Shown here piece after piece: positions 1 to 7,465 of a stretch of 64,000 nucleotides of DNA; position 1 is the stretch's first letter; every line of letters starts with the position of its first letter. Both the position numbers and the translations under genes were made by a program. The notes under the pieces are model-generated. The model was not told where the DNA came from and did no database searches. It saw only the letters and a list, made by a program, of their open reading frames with translations. The stretch spans positions 1-64,000 of the forward strand of contig JAJZEH010000110.1 in the NCBI GenBank assembly GCA_021805725.1. Direction: 5' to 3'. The stretch is from Pseudomonadota bacterium (GTDB lineage: Bacteria > Pseudomonadota > Gammaproteobacteria > Burkholderiales > Ferrovaceae).

Positions 1-69
1 TCCTGCCCTCTCCTGGTCCCCTTCGCTCGACCCCTGTCCCGGGGCGGTCCTATCAACTGCTGTAATGTT

Positions 70-96
70 GTTTCGGCAGCCCCGAGGGAAACTTTA
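70..96 (-). promoter_or_regulatory. Predicted sigma-28 promoter downstream of motB
   Basis: On the minus strand TAAAGTTT (89-96), an 11-base spacer and GCCGAAAC (70-77) match the FliA consensus 8/8 and 6/8. The first three bases of the -35 are the motB stop codon. The promoter points off the left edge. Bases 1-69 look like the leader of that next gene and end in a purine-rich AGGAGA-like stretch. It predicts that the neighbour outside the window is a late motility or chemotaxis gene. Confidence 0.7.
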
Positions 97-1080
97 ACGT
101 TCGGGGGGCGGGGCTGAGGGCGCAGCCACCACATTGGGCAGCACTATGGGTTGCGCGCTGCGACCGGATTCGCCCGTGCTGCCCGTATCCACTTCGAGGA
201 CGCCGCCATCATGCTGGGCAGATTCTTCAGCCTGCTTGTTCATGACGATGATACTGATACGGCGATTGATGGGGTCGAGCGGATCTTTGGGGTTGAGCAG
301 CACGGCCGACGAGAGGCCTACGACCCTGGCAATCTTGTTGGGGTCCATGCCACCTGCAATCAACTCCCGGCGTGACGCATTGGCGCGATCCGCAGAGAGG
401 TCCCAGTTGTTGTAGCCGTTTTTGCCCGAAGCATAGAGGTTTGCGTCGGTGTGTCCGGACAGGCTGATCCTGTTGGGAACCTCATTCAGCATATCGCCAA
501 TTTCGTGCAGGATGTCCCTGGTGTAGGGTTCCAGCTGCGAGCTGCCCAGGCGAAACATGGGGCGGTTCTTTTCGTCCACAATCTGGATGCGCAGGCCTTC
601 ACTGGTAATGTCGAGCAGGATCTGGTTCTTGAATTTCTTCAGCTTTTCGTTGGAATCCACAGCCTTTTCGATGTTTGCCTTGAGGGCCTTGAGTTTGTTC
701 AACTCCTTTTCACGCTCCAGGCGCTGAAACTCCTCCTGGGCCGCCTTGAGGTTGATGATGCGTTTTTCCGTGGACAGTTCGCCCTGCTTGACCTGCCCCT
801 CGGTACGCGTCAAGTCCTTGCCTCCGCCTTTGATGACGCTCGAACTGTCGCCACTACCAGAGCCACCTTCCAGTACCACTTTCAAGGGTGTTTTGAAATA
901 ATCCTCGATGCCCTGCAAGTCGCCTTTGGTGGTGGAACCCAACAGCCACATCAGCAGGAAAAACGCCATCATGGCCGTTACAAAATCGGCATAGGCAATC
1001 TTCCAGGCCCCGCCGTGGTGGGCGCCTGCGATTTTCTTGATGCGTTTGATGACGATGGGGCGTTTGTCGTCACTCGACAT
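94..1080 (-). CDS. motB: Flagellar motor stator protein MotB
   Basis: MotB anchors the stator to peptidoglycan and carries the proton-binding aspartate. The 328-aa product has a short basic cytoplasmic N-terminus and one membrane segment (about residues 28-48). Asp32 in the AYADFVTAMMAF motif is at the same number as in E. coli. A charged linker follows, then an OmpA/MotB peptidoglycan-binding domain (about 150-280, with LSGHTDAN and NRRISI motifs). It lies 23 bases downstream of motA. The C-terminal 40 residues are low-complexity. The identification is secure; it is the canonical MotB, distinct from the MotD-type protein at 10905-11663. Confidence 0.97.
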   Translation of the reverse strand: MSSDDKRPIVIKRIKKIAGAHHGGAWKIAYADFVTAMMAFFLLMWLLGSTTKGDLQGIEDYFKTPLKVVLEGGSGSGDSSSVIKGGGKDLTRTEGQVKQGELSTEKRIINLKAAQEEFQRLEREKELNKLKALKANIEKAVDSNEKLKKFKNQILLDITSEGLRIQIVDEKNRPMFRLGSSQLEPYTRDILHEIGDMLNEVPNRISLSGHTDANLYASGKNGYNNWDLSADRANASRRELIAGGMDPNKIARVVGLSSAVLLNPKDPLDPINRRISIIVMNKQAEESAQHDGGVLEVDTGSTGESGRSAQPIVLPNVVAAPSAPPPER

Positions 1081-1103
1081 GGGCGTGCTCTCTCAGGCTT
1101 CGT

Positions 1104-1958
1104 TCAGCGCTTTTGTTTGACATGCTCTTCCAGTTCGCTGAAGCCGGGGCGCTCGGTGGAATTGAGCGCCTTGCGCCCAAATTCGACCGCCATTGCGGGC
1201 GCGTAGCCATTGAGGCTGGCCAACAGGGTGACCTTGATGGTTTGGAACATCTTGGAGGACTCTTCGGCTTTCTGTTCCAGCAGCGTGCCCAGCGGTCCAA
1301 TAAAGCCATAGGCCAGCAGGATGCCCAAAAAAGTGCCCACGAGGGCATGGGCAATCATGATTCCAAGCTCTGCGGGCGGGGCTCCCACCGATTCCATGGT
1401 GTGCACTACGCCCATGACGGCGGCCACGATACCAAAAGCCGGAAGGCCGTCCCCCATCTTGCTGATGACATGGGCGGGGATCAGGGTTTCGTGATGATGG
1501 GTTTCAATTTCCACATCCATCAGGTTTTCAATTTCCATGGCGTTGAGGTTGCCGCTGACCATGATGCGCAAATAATCCGTCATGAATTCGATGACATGGT
1601 GGTCTGCAGTGATTTTTGGGTATTTGGAGAAAAGCGGGCTCTCCGAAGGGTTTTCCACGTCGCCTTCAATGGACATCAGCCCTTCCTTGCGCATTTTACC
1701 CAGTAGTTCATACAGCAGGGCCATCAACTCCATGTAAGTGTCCTTGCTGTATTTGGACCCCTTGAACACATTGGGAAAGGCCTTGAACGTGGCCTTGACG
1801 GCTTTGGGGGAGTTGCCCACAAAAAAGGCGCCTGCTGCGCCACCGCCAATCATCAGGAGTTCAACGGGTTGTAGCAGTGCGGCGAGGTGCCCCCCCGCCA
1901 GCGCAAACCCACCAAAAACTGCAGCGACCACCACAAAATATCCAACCAGTACAAACAT
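1104..1958 (-). CDS. motA: Flagellar motor stator protein MotA
   Basis: MotA forms the five-subunit ring of the proton-driven stator and pushes on FliG. The 284-aa length is typical. The N-terminus (MFVLVGYFVVVAAVFGGFAL) matches the family. There are four predicted membrane segments, two at the N-terminus and two around residues 165-220. The cytoplasmic loop carries the conserved charged stretch KMRKEGLMSIEGDVE, which contacts FliG. A GGAG sits 8 bases before the ATG. The gene has its own sigma-28 promoter in the flhC-motA gap and a 5' leader with alternative hairpins. Confidence 0.97.
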   Translation of the reverse strand: MFVLVGYFVVVAAVFGGFALAGGHLAALLQPVELLMIGGGAAGAFFVGNSPKAVKATFKAFPNVFKGSKYSKDTYMELMALLYELLGKMRKEGLMSIEGDVENPSESPLFSKYPKITADHHVIEFMTDYLRIMVSGNLNAMEIENLMDVEIETHHHETLIPAHVISKMGDGLPAFGIVAAVMGVVHTMESVGAPPAELGIMIAHALVGTFLGILLAYGFIGPLGTLLEQKAEESSKMFQTIKVTLLASLNGYAPAMAVEFGRKALNSTERPGFSELEEHVKQKR

Positions 1959-1967
1959 GACCAGGGC

Positions 1968-2011
1968 TCCGAAGGCTGATTACGCAAACAAGGCGTAAAC
2001 CACGCCTTCGG
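1968..2011 (-). promoter_or_regulatory. motA 5' leader with two mutually exclusive hairpins
   Basis: Just after the predicted sigma-28 start site, the minus-strand RNA can form a local hairpin AAGGCGU-GGUUU-ACGCCUU. It can instead form a longer-range stem CCGAAGGC with GCCUUCGG. The AAGGC bases are used by both, so only one can form. The 3' arm of the long stem takes in the GG of the GGAG ribosome-binding site of motA. This could be a translational switch, but no ligand or regulator is indicated by the sequence. Confidence 0.35.
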
Positions 2012-2016
2012 GGATG

Positions 2017-2043
2017 ATAACGGCAGTTTTCAGGAAAACTTTA
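2017..2043 (-). promoter_or_regulatory. Predicted sigma-28 promoter of motAB
   Basis: TAAAGTTT (2036-2043), an 11-base spacer and GCCGTTAT (2017-2024) on the minus strand match the FliA consensus 8/8 and 6/8. The TAA of the -35 is the flhC stop codon. It lets motAB be expressed late while remaining in the flhDC transcription unit. Confidence 0.75.
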
Positions 2044-2604
2044 AGAGACTTTGAGGATATCTGCAGGGGTGGGATGCTGGCGCGCTGCCGACTTGCGGGT
2101 TTTACCGGCGCGTGAGGGTGGGCGGCATACGCCGCACACATAATCTTCGTAGAGTTCGTTGGTATGGACGACGAACTGGCCGCGGCAGGCGGTGCAGGCC
2201 GTCAGTTGCAGCATGTTGGCATCCAAAAAACGGACGAGAAACCAGGCGCGCGTGATGCTGAGGATGGGTTCCTCACCGCTGACGCCCATTTGTTCCAGAT
2301 ACAGGCGGTAGCTTTTGATGAGCAGTTCCAGCCCGTGCAGGGACGCATTTTTGGCCAGAAACTGGTAAATCCCCATGAATAGCGAGGAGTGAATGTTGGG
2401 TTGCCAGCTGATGAACCAGTCGGTTGAATAAGGCAGCATGCCCTTGGAGGGAGAACGTCCGGTGACTTCCTTATAGAGCTTGAGCAAGCGTTCGCGGCTA
2501 AGGGATGTTTCTTCCTGCAGCAATTGCAGGCGCGCGCCAAGTTCGATCATTTCCACCGCAAAGTGGATCTGCCGGGCCTCGTCGATGACGCTCTTGTTGC
2601 GCAC
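2041..2604 (-). CDS. flhC: Flagellar master regulator subunit FlhC
   Basis: FlhC joins FlhD in the FlhD4C2 activator that turns on class II flagellar operons with sigma-70. The product is 187 aa, close to the usual 190. It contains the zinc-binding cysteine pairs of the family near the C-terminus (CTAC and CGVC, about residues 138-160) and the LQEETSLSRERLLKLYKEV segment typical of the N-terminal half. It starts 27 bases after flhD. Its stop codon is part of the motA promoter. Confidence 0.96.
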   Translation of the reverse strand: MRNKSVIDEARQIHFAVEMIELGARLQLLQEETSLSRERLLKLYKEVTGRSPSKGMLPYSTDWFISWQPNIHSSLFMGIYQFLAKNASLHGLELLIKSYRLYLEQMGVSGEEPILSITRAWFLVRFLDANMLQLTACTACRGQFVVHTNELYEDYVCGVCRPPSRAGKTRKSAARQHPTPADILKVS

Positions 2605-2631
2605 AGAATCTCCCTTGGGCGGGATTGGTAT

Positions 2632-2952
2632 TCAATCGCCCAGTTGTTCTACGGGCTGACCGGCCACCAGGATGGCCGCGTGGGGCTGGGACATCAGGCG
2701 GTCCTTGCTGTAATCCGTAATCATGCTGAACAGCAGGCTTTCGTCGAAACGGAAGCGGCATACCAGCATATTGGAAGCGGCCATTTTTATCAATTGGGCA
2801 GGGCTGAGGCTGGCGATCAGGTCAGCCACTTCAGCGCTGATTCCCAACCTGAAAAGTGCTGCGGCCGAGTCTTGCTTGATCATGTTTTGGGCCAGCAGAA
2901 GGTATGAAAGGTTGGTTTCTTTTATTTCTTCGTGTAGCTGAGTGGCATTCAT
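2632..2952 (-). CDS. flhD: Flagellar master regulator subunit FlhD
   Basis: FlhD is the helical dimeric partner of FlhC in the class I master activator. The 106-aa product carries the family pattern EIKETNLSYLLLAQNMI at the N-terminus and the downstream helices through RFRFDES. A run of G residues lies 7 bases upstream of the ATG as ribosome-binding site. It is the first gene of flhDC-motAB, transcribed away from cheR. Its control region is unusual and described separately. Confidence 0.96.
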   Translation of the reverse strand: MNATQLHEEIKETNLSYLLLAQNMIKQDSAAALFRLGISAEVADLIASLSPAQLIKMAASNMLVCRFRFDESLLFSMITDYSKDRLMSQPHAAILVAGQPVEQLGD

Positions 2953-3023
2953 GACACATCCCCCCCGGGTTGATTAGGAACAGATTAACGCCCTGGGTTG
3001 CATTGTGCAGAGTGCAAAGGGGA

Positions 3024-3052
3024 AACAGAATCGGACATCTTCCGATTCTGTT
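3024..3052. repeat. Perfect inverted repeat 1 upstream of flhD
   Basis: AACAGAATCGGA and TCCGATTCTGTT form 12-base arms around a 5-base centre (CATCT). It lies about 70-100 bases upstream of the flhD start and shares 2 bases with repeat 2. It could be an operator or an RNA hairpin in the flhD leader, because it lies downstream of the predicted sigma-28 start site. Confidence 0.7.
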
Positions 3053-3071
3053 GTAGGAAGTCTTCCTACAA
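3051..3071. repeat. Perfect 21-bp inverted repeat 2 (TTGTAGGAAG / CTTCCTACAA)
   Basis: Ten-base arms flank a single T. The TAGGA / TCCTA half-sites resemble targets of NarL/FixJ-type (LuxR-HTH) response regulators such as RcsB and BvgA, both known to act on flagellar master operons in other bacteria. The assignment to such a regulator is inference. Confidence 0.7.
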
Positions 3072-3087
3072 ATAGGACGACCAAAAT

Positions 3088-3120
3088 CAATTTTTCGATT
3101 GACCATAAACCGAAAAATTG
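3088..3120. repeat. Perfect inverted repeat 3 (CAATTTTTCG / CGAAAAATTG)
   Basis: Ten-base arms are separated by 13 bases. The repeat overlaps the -35 and spacer of the predicted cheR sigma-70 promoter, so a protein bound here would probably affect cheR and possibly flhDC. Confidence 0.65.
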
Positions 3121-3127
3121 CTAAAAA
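3099..3127 (+). promoter_or_regulatory. Predicted sigma-70 promoter of cheR
   Basis: TTGACC (3099-3104), a 17-base spacer and TAAAAA (3122-3127) give a plausible vegetative promoter. The start site would be near 3134, either 125 bases before the preferred cheR ATG or 17 bases before the alternative ATG at 3151. Confidence 0.4.
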
Positions 3128-3177
3128 CTTAATTTTTTCATGAGGTTGCGATGTACGCCCTCATGCCTATGGTTAAT

Positions 3178-3204
3178 TTATCGGCACCGGTTTGGAAAAC
3201 TTTA
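3178..3204 (-). promoter_or_regulatory. Consensus sigma-28 promoter reading toward flhDC
   Basis: TAAAGTTT (3197-3204), 11 bases, GCCGATAA (3178-3185) is a 16/16 match to the E. coli FliA consensus, the best site in the window. Directly upstream are A7-TC-A8-TT-A7 tracts, a good UP-element candidate. The leader to the flhD ATG would be about 220 bases and would contain inverted repeats 1-3. Confidence 0.85.
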
Positions 3205-3258
3205 GGACTTTTTTTAATTTTTTTTGATTTTTTTCTCCAATGCCTCAATATCTCGTTC

Positions 3259-4149
3259 ATGACCAAGCCCAATGAAGGACAAAACGCGCCTGGACGGGAG
3301 TTTCAATTTACGGTCCAGGATTTCACGCGCATCTGCGACCTGATTCGCAGGCATGCGGGTATTTCCCTGGGGGACAGCAAGCTGGACCTGGTGTACGGCC
3401 GGTTGTCGCGGCGTCTGCGTGCTACTGGAATCCGTACTTTTTCGGAATATCTGCAGCTTCTGGAGCGTGGAGACCAGCGGGAATGGGAGGCGTTTACCAA
3501 TGCACTGACCACCAACCACACCGCCTTTTTTCGGGAGCCGCATCACTTTGAGCTGCTGGCCGAACAATTGCGGGGCCTGAAAGGCCGGGCCCCCATCGTG
3601 TTATGGTGCAGCGCAGCGTCCACTGGCGAAGAGCCCTACAGCATGGCCATGGCGGCCGTGGACGCGCTGGGAAGCTCCACGCCGGGCGTGGTGATCATTG
3701 CCACGGACATCGACACCGAGGTCCTTGAGACGGCCAGGGCAGGCATCTACCCCGCAGAGCGCGTGTCGCGCCTGGATCGCGCACTGGTCCAGCGCCATTT
3801 CATTCAGGATGCGACGGTACCTGCAGGGCAAGTCAGGGTGCGTCCTGAAATTCGCAATCTCGTGACCTTTCGTCAGCTCAACCTGCTGCAGGATACGTGG
3901 CCCATCCGCCCACCCCTGGATGCCATTTTTTGCCGGAACGTCATGATCTATTTCGATCGTGACACGCAGCTCAGGATCCTCAAAAAATTTGCGCCCCTGC
4001 TGCGCCGCGACGGATTGCTGTACGCAGGCCATTCAGAACGCTTCAACCATGCAGAGGAGTACTTCAAACTGCAGGGCAGGACGGTGTATGAAGTCGTTCC
4101 CGCATCAAGCAGCGAAAGGCAGGGGTTTGCAGACGGAAAGGGCCGCTAG
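3259..4149 (+). CDS. cheR: Chemotaxis protein methyltransferase CheR
   Basis: CheR methylates glutamates of chemoreceptors using S-adenosylmethionine. The 296-aa product has the N-terminal helical domain (RICDLIRRHAGISL) and the catalytic Rossmann domain with WCSAASTGEEPYSMAM, ATDIDTEVLETARAGIYP and FCRNVMIYFD. The ATG at 3259 gives the usual family length but lacks a clear ribosome-binding site. An in-frame ATG at 3151 has GAGG 5 bases upstream and would add 36 mostly hydrophobic residues encoded by the T-tracts. I prefer 3259. No receptors or CheA are nearby in the window; the partner demethylase is at 53498-54100. Confidence 0.93.
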   Translation: MTKPNEGQNAPGREFQFTVQDFTRICDLIRRHAGISLGDSKLDLVYGRLSRRLRATGIRTFSEYLQLLERGDQREWEAFTNALTTNHTAFFREPHHFELLAEQLRGLKGRAPIVLWCSAASTGEEPYSMAMAAVDALGSSTPGVVIIATDIDTEVLETARAGIYPAERVSRLDRALVQRHFIQDATVPAGQVRVRPEIRNLVTFRQLNLLQDTWPIRPPLDAIFCRNVMIYFDRDTQLRILKKFAPLLRRDGLLYAGHSERFNHAEEYFKLQGRTVYEVVPASSSERQGFADGKGR

Positions 4150-4234
4150 GGGAATAACCCCCGAAATCGGTTGCTTATCAACGGATTGATTGGACGGGTA
4201 ATTCGGATAATGGCCATGAGCAGTGGAGTCACTC

Positions 4235-5377
4235 ATGGCAGAAGACAGCGACCTGGAAAAAACAGAACAACCTTCGCAACGGCGCCTTGACCAGGCGCGC
4301 GAGGAAGGTCAGGTTGCGCGCTCACGCGAGCTGTCCACCTTTGCCGTGCTGATGGCAGGGGGCGCAGGCGTATGGATGCTGGGTTCCCACTTGTCCGGCG
4401 GGCTTGTGAAGCTGCTGCAAGAGGGCCTGACCCTGAAAACAGAAGACGCATTTCAGACCGAGCTACTGCTGCCCAGGCTCTATTCCCTTTCGCTCGAAAC
4501 CCTCCTGCAGTTCCTGCCACTGATGGTGCTGCTGCTTGCCACAGCCGCCTTTTCCCCGTTGCTGCTCAATGGATGGATGTTCAGTCTGAAGCCCATCCAG
4601 CCCGACCTGTCCCGACTTGACCCAATGACTGGATTTGGCCGGATGTTTTCGATGCACGGGCTCATCGAATTGGGAAAAAGCATTGCGAAAGCCGCCGTGG
4701 TGGGCGGAGCCGGTGCCTGGGCCATCTGGCACCACAGGGACGCCTTCCTGATGTTGGCGGGGCAACCTGTTGCGGTCGCTGCTGCGCAGATGGGGCGGCT
4801 GCTTTGGGATGGATTCATGGCCATCATGGGCGGCATGCTGCTGATCGTGGCAATCGATGTGCCGTTTCAGCTTTGGGAGCATAGCAAGCGTCTCAAGATG
4901 ACGCGCGAAGAGGTGCGTCAGGAATCCAAGGAGACCGAGGGCGATCCGCAGGTCAAGGGCAAGATCCGCAGCATGCAGCGAGAAATGGCGCGTCGGCGCA
5001 TGATGGCCCAGATCCCAAGCGCCGACGTGGTGGTGACCAATCCAACCCACTATGCCGTGGCGTTGCGCTACACCGAGAAGTCCATGCGCGCGCCGATCGT
5101 TGTGGCCAAGGGTTCTCATTTGCTGGCCGAGCGCATCCGCGCACTGGCCACGGAGCACCACGTTCCGATTCTGGAAGCGCCTCCGCTGGCGCGCGCACTC
5201 TACAAACATGCCGACCTGGATCAGACGATTCCAGAAAGGCTCTACACCGCCGTGGCTGAAGTACTGGCCTATGTCTATCAATTGAAGCGCTACCAGGTGG
5301 GGGGTGGTCCCGTGCCAGTGATGCCGCGTGATTTGATGGTTCCGCCCGAACTCGATCCTGAAACCCCAACGCATTAA
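4235..5377 (+). CDS. flhB: Flagellar export gate protein and substrate switch FlhB
   Basis: FlhB is part of the flagellar type III export gate and switches export from rod/hook to filament substrates. The product is 380 aa, with four membrane segments (about residues 30-210) and a cytoplasmic domain carrying the self-cleaving NPTH site (TNPTHYAVAL). The ATG at 4235 is chosen over an upstream GTG because GGAG lies 6 bases before it. It begins the flhB-flhA-flhF-flhG-fliA-motCD operon, 3 bases before flhA. A C-terminal-only paralogue is at 24078-24374. Confidence 0.97.
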   Translation: MAEDSDLEKTEQPSQRRLDQAREEGQVARSRELSTFAVLMAGGAGVWMLGSHLSGGLVKLLQEGLTLKTEDAFQTELLLPRLYSLSLETLLQFLPLMVLLLATAAFSPLLLNGWMFSLKPIQPDLSRLDPMTGFGRMFSMHGLIELGKSIAKAAVVGGAGAWAIWHHRDAFLMLAGQPVAVAAAQMGRLLWDGFMAIMGGMLLIVAIDVPFQLWEHSKRLKMTREEVRQESKETEGDPQVKGKIRSMQREMARRRMMAQIPSADVVVTNPTHYAVALRYTEKSMRAPIVVAKGSHLLAERIRALATEHHVPILEAPPLARALYKHADLDQTIPERLYTAVAEVLAYVYQLKRYQVGGGPVPVMPRDLMVPPELDPETPTH

Positions 5378-5380
5378 GCA

Positions 5381-7465
5381 ATGAACCTACTGACCATTCT
5401 GAGAGACTTTTTCAAGCAGTCCGGTGTACGTGGATTGGCCGGACCCTTGCTGATCGTGATGGTGCTGGCGATGATGGTGTTGCCATTGCCCCCATTTCTG
5501 CTCGACATCCTGTTCACCTTCAACATCGCAGTGGCCATCATGGTGCTGCTGGTCAGCATGAATACCTTGAAGCCGCTGGACTTTTCGGTATTTCCCACCC
5601 TGCTCCTGCTGACCACCCTGCTGCGACTCTCGCTTAACGTGGCATCCACCCGAATCGTGCTGCTGGAAGGGCATACCGGACCTGATGCTGCTGGCAAGGT
5701 GATCGAAGCCTTCGGCCATTTCCTGGTGGGCGGCAACTATGCGGTGGGGATCGTGGTGTTCATGATTCTCGTGGTCATCAACTTTGTGGTGATTACCAAG
5801 GGTGCAGGACGGATTGCCGAAGTGGGTGCCCGCTTCACCCTGGATGCCATGCCGGGTAAGCAAATGGCCATCGATGCCGATCTGAACGCCGGGTTGATTG
5901 GCGAAGACGAAGCGCGCCGGCGTCGTGCCACCATTGCCCAGGAAGCGGATTTCTTCGGTTCAATGGATGGCGCCAGCAAGTTCGTGCGTGGCGATGCCGT
6001 TGCAGGCATCGTGATTCTGCTCATCAACATCGTCGGTGGCTTCATTGTCGGAGTGATGCAACATAACCTCGACATGGCCACGGCAGCCAAAAATTACACC
6101 CTCCTGACCATCGGGGACGGCCTGGTGGCTCAAATCCCTGCACTGGTCATTTCCACGGCAGCGGGCGTGGTGGTGAGCCGGGTGACCACCGAAGAGAACA
6201 TTGGCCAGCAACTGGTGGGTCAGATGTTCAGCCAGCCCCTGGTGCTGCTCCTGACCGGCACCATCATCGGTGCCCTGGGCCTGGTGCCGGGCATGCCGCA
6301 TTTTGCATTTCTGCTACTGGCCAGCGTGCTGGTCGGCGGCGCCTACCTTTTGATGCAACGCGCCAAGCAGCGCGAAGCGGTGGCCGAGGTAAGCCCTGCA
6401 GTGCCCACTGCTACGGAAGCTCCCGAAGCCAGTTGGGAGGATGTCTCGCAGGTAGACGTGCTGGGGCTGGAAGTGGGGTATCGGCTGATATCGCTGGTGG
6501 ACAAGGCTCAGGATGGAGACCTGCTCAGGCGCATCAAGGGCATTCGCAAAAAATTCACTCAAGACATCGGATTCCTGCCACCCGCCATCCACATTCGAGA
6601 CAACCTGGACCTGCGGCCCAATGCGTATCGCATTACCCTCAAGGGGGCAGAAATTGGCTCGGGGGAAGCCTTCACCGGCATGTTCCTGGCCATCAACCCG
6701 GGTAATGCCAGCGGCACGCTGCAGGGCAATGCCACGCAGGATCCAGCGTTTGGACTGCCCGCCGTCTGGATCGAGGCTGCCTTGCGAGAGCATGCCCAGG
6801 CGCAGGGCTATACCGTGGTGGATGTGGGTACCGTGATTGCCACTCATCTGAGTCACCTGATCCATGCCCATTCTGCCGAGCTGCTGGGCTTGCAGGAGCT
6901 TCAGCAACTGATTGACCACCTTGCCAAGCAGCTGCCCAAACTGACTGAAGATCTGGTGCCCAAGGTCCTGCCCTTGGCGACGGTGCAAAAAGTTTTGCAG
7001 AATTTGCTGGATGAGGGCATGCACATACGCGACATGCGCACCATTCTGGAAACCCTGGCCAAATTTGCAGGACAGACCCAGGACGCCTACCAGCTGACGG
7101 CGCAGGTGCGCGTGGCCCTGGGACCTGCAATCGTGCAGCAGCTCTATCCTGCAACCCAGGAGTTGCAGGTCATCGGCATGGACAAGGAGCTGGAATATTT
7201 GCTGGTTCAGGCGCTGCAGGCAGGAGGCACCAGTCAGGCCATCGAACCAGGGCTGGCGGACACCCTGCTGAGGGAAACAAGGGTTGCCGCAGAGAACCAG
7301 GAAAGACTGGGATTGCCCACGGTACTGATGGTGCCGTCCCAGATCAGGGATTTGCTGGCGCGATTCCTCAAGCGTTCGCTGCCGCAATTAAGAGTGATTT
7401 CACAGGACGAGGTACCCGGATTCAAAACCGTTCGGGTCACCGCCATGGTCGGAGGTAGAGCATGA
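5381..7465 (+). CDS. flhA: Flagellar export apparatus protein FlhA
   Basis: FlhA forms the nine-subunit ring of the export gate, couples proton flow to export and docks chaperone-substrate complexes. At 694 aa it has the usual length. About eight membrane segments lie in the first 320 residues. The conserved cytoplasmic FHIPEP-type loop is seen as RIAEVGARFTLDAMPGKQMAID, broken here by no gap. The C-terminal cytoplasmic domain spans about 350-694. Its stop overlaps the flhF start by 4 bases. Confidence 0.97.
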   Translation: MNLLTILRDFFKQSGVRGLAGPLLIVMVLAMMVLPLPPFLLDILFTFNIAVAIMVLLVSMNTLKPLDFSVFPTLLLLTTLLRLSLNVASTRIVLLEGHTGPDAAGKVIEAFGHFLVGGNYAVGIVVFMILVVINFVVITKGAGRIAEVGARFTLDAMPGKQMAIDADLNAGLIGEDEARRRRATIAQEADFFGSMDGASKFVRGDAVAGIVILLINIVGGFIVGVMQHNLDMATAAKNYTLLTIGDGLVAQIPALVISTAAGVVVSRVTTEENIGQQLVGQMFSQPLVLLLTGTIIGALGLVPGMPHFAFLLLASVLVGGAYLLMQRAKQREAVAEVSPAVPTATEAPEASWEDVSQVDVLGLEVGYRLISLVDKAQDGDLLRRIKGIRKKFTQDIGFLPPAIHIRDNLDLRPNAYRITLKGAEIGSGEAFTGMFLAINPGNASGTLQGNATQDPAFGLPAVWIEAALREHAQAQGYTVVDVGTVIATHLSHLIHAHSAELLGLQELQQLIDHLAKQLPKLTEDLVPKVLPLATVQKVLQNLLDEGMHIRDMRTILETLAKFAGQTQDAYQLTAQVRVALGPAIVQQLYPATQELQVIGMDKELEYLLVQALQAGGTSQAIEPGLADTLLRETRVAAENQERLGLPTVLMVPSQIRDLLARFLKRSLPQLRVISQDEVPGFKTVRVTAMVGGRA

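Larger units (their letters stand above)
2953..3258. promoter_or_regulatory. flhD-cheR divergent control region
   Basis: This 306-base gap has no convincing gene. From flhD outward it holds three consecutive perfect inverted repeats (3024-3052, 3051-3071, 3088-3120), a sigma-70-like promoter for cheR (3099-3127), a consensus sigma-28 promoter toward flhD (3178-3204), and three phased T-tracts (3209-3234). On the minus strand the tracts are A-tracts directly upstream of the sigma-28 -35. An in-frame N-terminal extension of cheR runs through the region from 3151 but is probably a by-product of these tracts. Confidence 0.7.

Noticed and set aside
451..1206. Long plus-strand open frame antisense to motB/motA
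   Set aside because: It mirrors a strongly conserved motB on the other strand, has no family features and no ribosome-binding site. It arises from codon bias in GC-rich DNA.
4142..4170. GGGG-AATAA-CCCC after cheR as a terminator
   Set aside because: Only a 4-5 base stem and no T-run.
4463..5374. 303-codon minus-strand frame opposite flhB
   Set aside because: Antisense shadow of flhB, rich in His, Arg and Gln, typical of reverse-frame translation. No conserved motifs.
6314..7387. 357-codon minus-strand frame opposite flhA
   Set aside because: Antisense to a clearly real flhA. Its Gln/His-rich composition indicates a shadow frame.
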